Assembly: GCA_965197795.1 (NCBI GenBank)
Contig: OZ240228.1
Span: 1 to 64,000 of the forward strand
DNA: 64,000 nt
Source: WHTK01 sp965197795
Lineage (GTDB): Bacteria > Chloroflexota > Dehalococcoidia > DSTF01 > WHTK01
Direction: 5' to 3'
Shown here piece after piece: positions 37,887 through 45,308 of this stretch. Below the pieces are notes generated by a model. The model was not told the DNA's origin. It searched no databases and saw nothing but the letters and a program-made list of their open reading frames with translations. How positions within the stretch are numbered: the stretch's first letter is position 1; each line of letters opens with the position of its first letter. The position numbers and the translations under genes were made by a program.

Positions 37887-39290
37887 TCACGCCGGTGCGC
37901 TCGCCGTGCCCCCTCGCCTGATCTGACCGGGAACCATGAAGACCCAGAACTGGCTCAGCAATACCACAAGGCCGAGGATAAAGAACATGATCTCGATGCC
38001 GGCGGCTTTGTCGTCGAATTGGCTGATGAAGAGCGTAACGACGGTGGTGCCGAAGACGGTGCCGGAGTTGCCGGCCATGGCACGGAGGCCGGCTACCGTA
38101 GACATGAGGTCTGGCCTCAAGTCGAAGTAAGCTGCCTGCGCCGGCGGCATCGCGAGGCCGGTGGCGATGCCGGCGATCAGGGTGATGGCGGCCATCGCGG
38201 CGAATGGTGAGATGCCGAGACCTCCTACCGCGTCGACGGATGTGCCCATGAGGATCATGCTGATGGCCAGCAGGTAGATCCCCACGAGCCAGGGGCGACG
38301 GTACCCGAGCCGGCTCACGAAAATGCTGGCCAGCAGCGACACCACAACGGCCATGACGGCGCGAGGTGTCAGGATAGCGCCTCCTTGTGTCGCGTTCAGG
38401 CCGTACGCGATTGAGGCGTACAAGGGGATGAAGTTGAAGAAGCCGTTGAAGCAGCTTGACCACATGAATAGCTGGGCATTGCAAGCCAGGAAGGGACGCC
38501 ACCTCACGAGCTTGAGATCGACGATGGGCTCGCTCTGGCGCCGTTCCTGATGCAGAAACACGCGGAGCAGGATGACGCCCGAAGCGAAAGAGACCCAGGG
38601 TACGGGACTTGCCAGCGCATCCGGATTGTTCGCCAGGTAGGTGAGGCCAAACAAGAAGGCGAAGATTCCCGCTGCGAGAAGGGCAGCGCCTGAGGTGTCG
38701 AGATGTCGGGTCCTGGCGGCCTCGTCGACGCGGTCCTTCGGGATCATGGCGAGGCCGAGGATCAGGATGATGATGCTGAAGGGCACATTGATGAAGAAGA
38801 CCGCCCGCCAGGAGATCAGATCCGTCACGCCGCCGCCGACGTTCGGGCCGATGATGCCACCAACCTGGAAGATCGTCACGAAGAGTCCGACCGCGGTCTG
38901 GCGGCCTTCGACGAAGATATCGCCGACGATGCCGGCCGCGCTCGGGAAGAACATGCCGCCGCCGATGGCCTGCAAGACGCGAAACGCGATCAGTACGTAG
39001 ATGTTCGGTGACAGCCCGGCGCCAACCGATCCAATGGCGAACAGCAGGATGGACCACAGGAGCAATCGCTTGCGGCCCCAGCGGTCTCCCAGCTTGCCGG
39101 CCAGTGGCAGGACGATGGTCTGGGTCAGCTGGTTGGCGATGAGGGTCCAGCTGGCTAGTGCAAGGCTGGCGTCCAGGTCCTCGATCATGGCAGGCAGGGC
39201 GACCGCCACGATCGTTTGGTCGATGGCGGCCATCATCAAGGCGGAACTAACGATGCCAAAGATCAGGTAACGGCGTCGGAAATCTGACAA
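37887..39290 (-). CDS. MFS drug/organic-ion exporter, DHA2 (EmrB/QacA) family
   Basis: 467-residue multi-helix exporter, probably 14 membrane segments. Motif A is GKLGDRWGRKRLLLWS, motif C is in helix 5 (GGIIGPNVGGGVTDLISWRAVFFINVPFS), and helix 1 has the D1 motif MAAIDQTIVAVALPAM. This set defines DHA2 proton-driven drug exporters. The start is TTG at 39290; no better ATG lies nearby. It stands alone between purD and the terminator of the first Rieske gene. Confidence 0.92.
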   Translation of the reverse strand: MSDFRRRYLIFGIVSSALMMAAIDQTIVAVALPAMIEDLDASLALASWTLIANQLTQTIVLPLAGKLGDRWGRKRLLLWSILLFAIGSVGAGLSPNIYVLIAFRVLQAIGGGMFFPSAAGIVGDIFVEGRQTAVGLFVTIFQVGGIIGPNVGGGVTDLISWRAVFFINVPFSIIILILGLAMIPKDRVDEAARTRHLDTSGAALLAAGIFAFLFGLTYLANNPDALASPVPWVSFASGVILLRVFLHQERRQSEPIVDLKLVRWRPFLACNAQLFMWSSCFNGFFNFIPLYASIAYGLNATQGGAILTPRAVMAVVVSLLASIFVSRLGYRRPWLVGIYLLAISMILMGTSVDAVGGLGISPFAAMAAITLIAGIATGLAMPPAQAAYFDLRPDLMSTVAGLRAMAGNSGTVFGTTVVTLFISQFDDKAAGIEIMFFILGLVVLLSQFWVFMVPGQIRRGGTASAPA

Positions 39291-39458
39291 GCGTGCTTCT
39301 ATCGAAAGCTGGCTCGAGCTGGGGGAGTTGTAGACTCGCGAAGTCTAGGCGCGCCGACCGGCTTTGGTCAACGCGGCCGAGCCGGCCCGCACTTCGACTC
39401 GGTGGCTTTTGTTGATCGGCGAAAACCATCTAGCCCGACAGGTCAGCACAGGGCAGCA

Positions 39459-39487
39459 AAAAGGGGAGCCCATCGGGCTCCCCTTTT
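39459..39487 (-). terminator. Rho-independent terminator after the first Rieske gene
   Basis: Perfect 13-bp stem (AAAAGGGGAGCCC with GGGCTCCCCTTTT) closed by a 3-base loop; the minus strand continues with a U run. It lies 41 bp past the stop of the Rieske oxygenase gene, and its A/T symmetry allows use from both sides. Confidence 0.9.
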
Positions 39488-39527
39488 CCAGTCCTTTGGC
39501 CTACTCAGGTAGGCGATTCGAGAACAG

Positions 39528-40886
39528 CTAGCTTACCGGGATCTGAATAGGCTCGACGATGTGCTGCGCAGCGGCAAGCTCTTTCGCCTTCTCGACAGCT
39601 TCCTCAATCGTGCCTTCGGTCGTTACCACGCTGGCACGGTGATAGGCGTAGCCCTTCGGGTTCCACGGCTCCTGTGGCTCGACGCCCTGCATCAGCGCCT
39701 TCACCGCCTTCAGCAGCCGGCGGCGAACGTAGATGATCTGGAAGTCCGAGCTGGTCAGGTGCTCCTGGGTTCGGTCTGCCAGCGGACCCCACTGGTTCTC
39801 CATCATCGAGACGTCCTGCCAGGGGAAGCACGGTATGCCGGAATAGGTGAAGTTACGCTGCACCTGGCGATCGATCTTGTAGTCGTTGTGGACGTTTTGC
39901 ACGCCGATGTAGGTGCCGGGTATGAGCTCTGGGAAGTACCAGCCGCCGTGCTTGTACTCCTCGATTTCCTTTTCCGGAATCGGGTCGTAGCTCCAGCGCA
40001 GGCGATAGAACCAGATTTTCTCGTTGCTGATCGGCACCCGTATGTTCGTCGACATCGTGGGCGTGCCGGCTGTGGTGCCGGCGGTGCAGAAGATCGGCAT
40101 CATCCAGGGCGCCACGGTGGCGACCTTGTTGCCGTCGCGCTCGCCGGACTGGATGAAGAAGATGCCGCTGTCGGTGTCCTCAATGACGCCCCAGGCCTGC
40201 TTGTCCGCCTCCGTCTGGCGACGTGGACCTACCGCGAACGGGAAGGGCTCGTTCTCCGGTGTGGGGCGCATCTGCCGCCGTACCTGCGTGCCGAACTGTT
40301 GTGTCTGGGGGCCGCCGTCCATCTTCGTGTGCAGGAAGGGACCGTGACCGGGGTCGTAGTCGCCCTCCATGGCCTGCAGGTAGTTGCACTCCACCTGGAA
40401 TTTCATCACGAAGCGATGCTCTGCGGGCAGCTTCGTCCACTCGAACTCCGGGAAGGGCGGCTGCTTGTCCTTGGGACCCATGTAGGCCCAGATCAGGTCA
40501 CCGGCCTCGACGCACGGGTAGTTCTTTGCCTGGATCTTGTTCTTGAAGACTTCGCCCTCGGGCGCGTTCGGGATGTCGACGCAAGTGCCGTCGACGTCGA
40601 ACTTCCAGCCGTGGTAAATGCAGCGCAGCCCATTCTCCTCGTTACGGCCGAAGAACAGGGGCGCGCCGCGGTGCGGGCAGTACGCGTCCATCAGGCCGAC
40701 CCGGCCGTCCGAGTCGCGGAAGGCGACCAGCTTCTCGTCCAAGATCTCCACGCGCAGCGGCACGCCGTCTGGACCGGGCAGCTCCTCGGCCAGCGCGACC
40801 GGCATCCAGAAGCGCCGGAAGAATTCTCCCATTGGTTGTCCGGGACTGATGTTGGTGACTAGCTCATTGTCTGCTTTGCTGAGCAT
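39528..40886 (-). CDS. Rieske-type ring-hydroxylating oxygenase alpha subunit (first copy)
   Basis: 452-residue oxygenase component that would hydroxylate or O-demethylate an aromatic ring. The Rieske [2Fe-2S] ligands are CPHRGAPLFFGRNEENGLRCIYHGWKFD (Cys-His, Cys-His). The mononuclear iron site is in QAMEGDYDPGHGPFLHTKMD (Asp, two His). Length and C-terminal domain fit the phthalate dioxygenase/vanillate demethylase group. No ferredoxin or reductase gene is adjacent. GGGAGG precedes the ATG, and a TATAAT box lies 52 bp upstream. Confidence 0.92.
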   Translation of the reverse strand: MLSKADNELVTNISPGQPMGEFFRRFWMPVALAEELPGPDGVPLRVEILDEKLVAFRDSDGRVGLMDAYCPHRGAPLFFGRNEENGLRCIYHGWKFDVDGTCVDIPNAPEGEVFKNKIQAKNYPCVEAGDLIWAYMGPKDKQPPFPEFEWTKLPAEHRFVMKFQVECNYLQAMEGDYDPGHGPFLHTKMDGGPQTQQFGTQVRRQMRPTPENEPFPFAVGPRRQTEADKQAWGVIEDTDSGIFFIQSGERDGNKVATVAPWMMPIFCTAGTTAGTPTMSTNIRVPISNEKIWFYRLRWSYDPIPEKEIEEYKHGGWYFPELIPGTYIGVQNVHNDYKIDRQVQRNFTYSGIPCFPWQDVSMMENQWGPLADRTQEHLTSSDFQIIYVRRRLLKAVKALMQGVEPQEPWNPKGYAYHRASVVTTEGTIEEAVEKAKELAAAQHIVEPIQIPVS

Positions 40887-40938
40887 CTAGACCTCCCATT
40901 TATTTCATTGCAATAGCCTGACTTTGCGGTGGTGGCCA

Positions 40939-40944
40939 ATTATA
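40939..40944 (-). promoter_or_regulatory. Putative -10 box of the first Rieske gene
   Basis: TATAAT on the minus strand, 52 bp before the start codon, in an AT-rich stretch unusual for this genome. No good TTGACA lies at 17 bp; AGACAA is at that position. An ATTGCAAT palindrome (40906-40913) is located between it and the gene. Confidence 0.45.
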
Positions 40945-41026
40945 TACCCTTAACGTCAAGGTTGTCTTGCAAGTCCAGTAACTAAAGAAAAACGCAGCTT
41001 GAGGGCCAACCGTTTCAGCCATTTCG

Positions 41027-41689
41027 TCAGGCAACAAGAGGCTTCAGGAAGTCGAGCAGTGCCTCCACCGCCTCTGCCCAGACGTCGTTCCGGCTGCGGC
41101 CGCTGGACTTTAGCGTCGAAAAGCCATGGTCAGCGTCCTGCAAGACCTTCACCGAGGCGTTCGGAAGCGGCGATATGGCCGCTTCGAGTTCGTCGGCAGA
41201 AGCGAAGGTATCTCTCGTACCGGAACAGAACAGCGTGGGTATCGCAACCGATCCGAGGTGCTGATCGCGCCGTTGCTCTGGCCTCCCGGGAGGGTGCAGT
41301 GGATAGGCGAACAACACGAGCGCGGCCGCTGGAGCGCCCTGCGCGACTACCTGCGAGGCGACACGCCCGCCCATGGAGCGGCCGCCAGCGACCAGCGGCA
41401 GTCCCGATTCTCGCGCTGCTTCTATGACCGAAAACCACGTCGCCTCGAGGATCGGCGCTCTATCCGGCGCGCGGCGCTGCGCCTCCATGTAGGGAAATTG
41501 AAACCGCCAGCACTCGATTCCATCCTGGCTGAGCCGTTCAGCACAGTAGCTGCCGAAGGGGTTATGCAGATTGGAGCCGGCGCCGGGCGCGTAGACGAAC
41601 CGCGCCCGGGCTGGTCCCGCTGGTACCGACCGCAGCAGAGACACTGACCCGGCGCCGTCGACATCGATCTTCAGGCTACTCGACATCAT
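41027..41689 (-). CDS. Alpha/beta hydrolase (KANL3/Tex30-like)
   Basis: 220-residue hydrolase. The nucleophile elbow is GGRSMGGRVAS, the acid Asp is in CSGTRDTFAS and the His is in LQDADHGFSTL, so the triad is complete. An early YAPGAGSNLHNPF loop fits the oxyanion region of this group. It lies between the two Rieske oxygenases in the same direction and may process an ester or lactone from their pathway, which is inference only. Confidence 0.85.
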   Translation of the reverse strand: MMSSSLKIDVDGAGSVSLLRSVPAGPARARFVYAPGAGSNLHNPFGSYCAERLSQDGIECWRFQFPYMEAQRRAPDRAPILEATWFSVIEAARESGLPLVAGGRSMGGRVASQVVAQGAPAAALVLFAYPLHPPGRPEQRRDQHLGSVAIPTLFCSGTRDTFASADELEAAISPLPNASVKVLQDADHGFSTLKSSGRSRNDVWAEAVEALLDFLKPLVA

Positions 41690-41769
41690 GTCGACGGAAC
41701 CCCATCAGCTTCGCTGGATGCAGCTGCCCTTCGGGGTCCCTCCACCAAGCTGTAATGACGCCTACTTGC

Positions 41770-43059
41770 TCATGCGGTCGGCTGAACCGGCACCTGGCGT
41801 TGATCCGTAGCGGTGATGTCCGCTAGCACCTCTGGGTCGTCCGTAAAGAAGACGTCCCGCGGCAGGACTGCGCCACCCGAGCGCACGCTGTACACCTCGG
41901 GGTGAGCCGCGGCATAGGGCTCGATGCCCTGCTGCAGCTGCTGGGCACCCTCTATGAGGCGGCGGCGCATGCGGATGATCGCCGTGTCCGTCGTACCAAG
42001 ATGCTCTTCCGTCCGGTCGACGATGACGCCCATGCTGTCCGTCATCGCGGCGTCCTGCGCCCTGCCCATTGCGTCCGGGATGCCGCTGAACGTCTGCGTG
42101 CGTTGCACATCGCGGTCGATGAGATAGTGGTTGGTCTTGTTCGCTTGGCCCAGCCAGGTGCCCGGCACCATGCCTTCACGCGGCGCCTCCGTGTACGGGT
42201 TGTCAAGCGGTTTGTATGGATCCCAGCGCACCAGGAAGAACCAGCAGTTCTCGTCATCCACTGGGACGATGAGGCCGGAGCGGCACGGGCCCTTTGGCTC
42301 CCGCGGAATCATGGTTACCCAGGGGAAGAGCCAGCGCGAGATACGCCAGTAGGAGGAGTCCTCTTCAGCGTTTCGTTTCGCACCGATAAGGATTCCGCCA
42401 TCCGTGTCCTGGACATGGAATCGGGCGGCGACGTCGCGGGAGGAGTACCGTCCGGCGAGCGTGGTAGCCGTAGCCGACTTCTCCAAGGCATCCAGCCGGC
42501 TGTGCAGGATGGCCGCATGGACGGTGTCAATCTCGCCTTCGATGACCTGCACGAAGTTGGATTCGTAGAAGACTTTTCTGCTCTGTCTTTGATCGTCCGC
42601 CACCCGCAGGTACTCGAGGTCAGGCATCGGCGGCTTCAGTTCCGGCGGACCCATGTAGGCCCAAATCAAGCCACCAGCTTCCTCTGTGGGATAGGCAATG
42701 TTGCTGACCTTGGTGGCGAATTTGCTGTCGACCGGCTCCGACATCTGGTCGACGCAGCGTCCCTCGACGTCGAACTTCCAACCGTGGTAGGCGCAGCGCA
42801 AGCCGTTCTCTTCATTGCGACCGTAAAACAGGCTGGTATGACGGTGAGGGCAGAACTCCCTCAGGAGGCCAATGCGACCGCTGGTGTCGCGGAAGGCGAC
42901 CAGTTCCTCGCCGTAAATCTTGACCTGGAGCGGCGGACAGTCAGGCGTCGGCAACTCCTCGGACAGCAGCACGGGCGTCCAGAACCGGCGGCAAAACTCT
43001 CCCATAGGCGTGCCTTTGTCGGTTCGGCATAGAAGCTCGTTCTCTTTGGATGACAGCAT
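41770..43059 (-). CDS. Rieske-type ring-hydroxylating oxygenase alpha subunit (second copy)
   Basis: 429-residue paralogue of the first Rieske gene, sharing the start motif ENELLCRTDKGTPMGEFCRRFW and the cluster CPHRHTSLFYGRNEENGLRCAYHGWKFD. The iron-site region is VIEGEIDTVHAAILHSRLD (Asp, two His). The C-terminal domain is divergent, so a different substrate is likely. GGGAGG precedes the ATG. Upstream are a TTGACA promoter and two kinds of operator-like inverted repeats, suggesting specific regulation. Confidence 0.92.
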   Translation of the reverse strand: MLSSKENELLCRTDKGTPMGEFCRRFWTPVLLSEELPTPDCPPLQVKIYGEELVAFRDTSGRIGLLREFCPHRHTSLFYGRNEENGLRCAYHGWKFDVEGRCVDQMSEPVDSKFATKVSNIAYPTEEAGGLIWAYMGPPELKPPMPDLEYLRVADDQRQSRKVFYESNFVQVIEGEIDTVHAAILHSRLDALEKSATATTLAGRYSSRDVAARFHVQDTDGGILIGAKRNAEEDSSYWRISRWLFPWVTMIPREPKGPCRSGLIVPVDDENCWFFLVRWDPYKPLDNPYTEAPREGMVPGTWLGQANKTNHYLIDRDVQRTQTFSGIPDAMGRAQDAAMTDSMGVIVDRTEEHLGTTDTAIIRMRRRLIEGAQQLQQGIEPYAAAHPEVYSVRSGGAVLPRDVFFTDDPEVLADITATDQRQVPVQPTA

Positions 43060-43119
43060 CGATAACCTCCCAGTCGGTAAGAGTCTTGGCGGCTCGGCCG
43101 CTAGCGAGCGGGCCTAACC

Positions 43120-43168
43120 GTAGTTGACGGCAAACTACGTCCCTGCGGATAAGTTGTCAAACCGGTTT
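43120..43168 (-). promoter_or_regulatory. Promoter and operator-like repeats of the second Rieske gene
   Basis: Minus strand TTGACA (43155-43160), 17 bp, TAGTTT (43132-43137). The palindrome AAACCGGTTT (43159-43168) overlaps the -35 box, and another ACCGGTT half-site lies 20 bp further upstream (43181-43187), two helical turns away. The inverted repeat GTAGTT-N7-AACTAC (43120-43138) covers the -10 box. These positions are typical of repressor or LysR/GntR-type operators; the protein is unknown. Confidence 0.55.
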
Positions 43169-43282
43169 AGACAGCGGCTCACCGGTTAAGTATGGTAGCG
43201 ATGCTACGCTCCGAACGTGCGTAATCTCATCGCTTATGGCTTCATTCGGGAATTATATCTCAAAGTAAACAGGCCAATACAC

Positions 43283-44548
43283 GTGGAGCAATCGAGACTG
43301 GCCGTGGCTTCGCTCGCTCCTGGGCGTCATCCACGCTTGCCTCCTTCGAGAGCCCGGCTTATCGCCTGCTCTGGTACGGCACGTCCCTGGCGTTTATCTC
43401 ATTCAACATGGCTGGCACTGCCCAGAACATCGTTGCCTTCGACCTGACTGGCGACAACCGCGCGGTAGGATCGTGATGTTCGGCCAAGGTCTGGCGATGC
43501 TGCTGCTCAATCCGTTCGGGGGCGCGATCGCCGACCGGATCAACAAGCGCCTCTCGTTGATCCTGACTCAGGCCATCATTGGTAGCATCGCCCTGACAAT
43601 TGCGATTCTCTTGCAGGCTGACCTGCTCACGATCCCCTTGTTGGCTCTGGGAGCTTTCATCACGGGGTCTATGTTCTCGTTTCTGGTACCGACTCGCACC
43701 TCGCTCCTCGGCGACATCGTGCCAAGGGAACGCATTGGAAACGCAATGGCCCTGGTGCAGGTCGGCGGCAACTTCGGCCGCACTACCGGCCCGTTCCTGG
43801 CTGGCTTGCTGCTCTCCTGGAGCCTGATCGGGGCCGCAGGCACCTACTTCATCATTGCCAGCGTTCTCATCTTCGCGCTCGTGTTCATGTCCCGGATTCC
43901 TGTTTCGCCACCGCGCAGCGGGGACCATGGCACCGTCCTGGAGGACCTGAGGCTGGGGATTCGGCACGTGATCAGTAGACCAAGGCTGCTGCACGGCATT
44001 GTCAGCCATTACTTCTTGACGGCGCTGGGTTTCTGCTTCTTCGTCCTCATGCCCGGCTTCGTCACGAATGAGCTCATGCTGGGCACGGCAGAGGTCGGCG
44101 CCATGCTTGGCGTTGCGGCCATTGGCGGCCTGCTCGGCAGCATCATCGTCGCGTCCCTGGCCGACTCGAAGCTGGCGACTTTCGTTCTAAGGATAGCGGC
44201 TTGCTCGCGGCGGGAGGGCTTGTTGGCGTTGGGCTCGCTCCAACCCTGGCGGTTGCCACGGTCTTCATGTTCGTTGCGGGTGGTGGCGTGGCTGCCTTTC
44301 AAACCCTCAATAACGCGATGGCCCTACACCAGGCCGAGCCCACCTATTACGGACGGGTCATGGGGCTGCTGCAGGTCGCCTGGGGCTTCTTGATGATCGT
44401 AAGCCTGCCGATCGGCGCCCTCGCGGACCTGGTGGGCGAGCGCACCGTGTTCTCGGGTGCGGGCGCCGTGCTCGCAGTAGTCCTGCTGCTGCTCTTTTCC
44501 TGGGAACGGAGGATCGACAGGTCATCGGCGCCAGCCAGGCACGACTAG
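43283..44548 (+). pseudogene. MFS transporter gene broken by frameshifts
   Basis: Pieces of one 12-helix MFS (EntS/MFS_3-like) in successive frames: ASFESPAYRLLWYGTSLAFI up to about 43469, then FGQGLAMLLLNPFGGAIADR to about 44187, then LLAAGGLVGVGLAPTLAVAT to the stop at 44548. Each junction needs one added base (near 43469 and 44187). A third shift near 43318 is needed if GTG 43283 is the start. Motif A (GGAIADRINKRLSL) is preserved. It diverges from the Rieske gene and may once have imported or exported its substrate. Confidence 0.75.
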
Positions 44549-44990
44549 CGGGCTGAGGCTCCACATTTCCCGGCTAGCTCGCGGTTCTTGAGCTCGACTA
44601 AGGCAGTATTGCTGGTTAGTTCCAGGACATTCATGTCTTTTCGAGTTATCGGTAACCAAATCAGTAGACAACGTCATTCGGCATAGGGCCGGGTGGCGGC
44701 GTTCGCCGCTCGTGTTACAGACAGCGGAGCGATTTCTCGGGTAAACGCCCGGCCGGTATACAGGTATGACTGACTGTCAGGACGACGCCCGAGCTTGCCG
44801 AGTCGCCCCTTTGGGCATACTCTTCGCGTACAGAGCTTAGAAGCATCCCTTAGAATCACTCTGCCAGCCTCAGGACTGACACTCCGGAATTCTCCGGGTC
44901 GGTTCTTGGTTTTGCTTCTGGCAACCTTCTGAGCCGGTCCGCGTGAGACCACACGAAGTCGCCAGGTGGGGTAAAGGGAGGTCGATCGAA
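44549..44990. other. Non-coding stretch
   Basis: No supported gene. A 92-codon opposite-strand frame (44674-44952) is Arg/Ser-rich with no plausible start signal. AT-rich DNA near 44600-44680 may hold promoter elements for the small downstream gene, but none is clear. Confidence 0.4.
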
Positions 44991-45248
44991 GTGAGCAATA
45001 ACCAGGGAGGCGCCCGAGAGCACCTACCGAACGGGCTGGTCAAAGAAGTGAAGTATCAGATTGAGTATCTGTCAGGGACGGATCTTGGCGAGTATACGTA
45101 CGAACACACCTCGAGTGAGTACAAGGACGCCAAGACCGACTACTTCATCTACAACCCGGACGGCAAGTTGGTTCTGCAGGGACGCACCTTCGGTCAGCGC
45201 ACCTTCTTCTGGACGCCCACGGCGGGCGCACGACTGGCGAACGCCTAG
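44991..45248 (+). CDS. Small hypothetical protein
   Basis: 85 residues from GTG 44991, with GGGAGG 9 bp before it; the frame is open to 44943 but lacks such a signal there. The product is polar and probably all-beta: LVKEVKYQIEYLSGTDLGEY, YFIYNPDGKLVLQGRTFGQR, TFFWTPTAG. Family not recognised. Codon use and the ribosome-binding site make it a likely real gene. It converges on the D-2-hydroxyacid dehydrogenase gene with a hairpin between them. Confidence 0.6.
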   Translation: MSNNQGGAREHLPNGLVKEVKYQIEYLSGTDLGEYTYEHTSSEYKDAKTDYFIYNPDGKLVLQGRTFGQRTFFWTPTAGARLANA

Positions 45249-45260
45249 ACGTTCAGCTTC

Positions 45261-45279
45261 CGCGACCCGACGGGTCGCG
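45261..45279. terminator. Hairpin between convergent genes
   Basis: Perfect 8-bp stem CGCGACCC/GGGTCGCG with a 3-base loop, located 13 bp after one gene end and 30 bp before the other. There is no U run, so it may terminate weakly in either direction. Confidence 0.4.
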
Positions 45280-45308
45280 CGGCGAAGTAGCGCTTCGAAC
45301 TTAATCTG

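Noticed and set aside
44674..44952. 92-codon minus-strand frame
   Set aside because: Arg/Ser/Thr-rich, no ribosome-binding site and no family resemblance.
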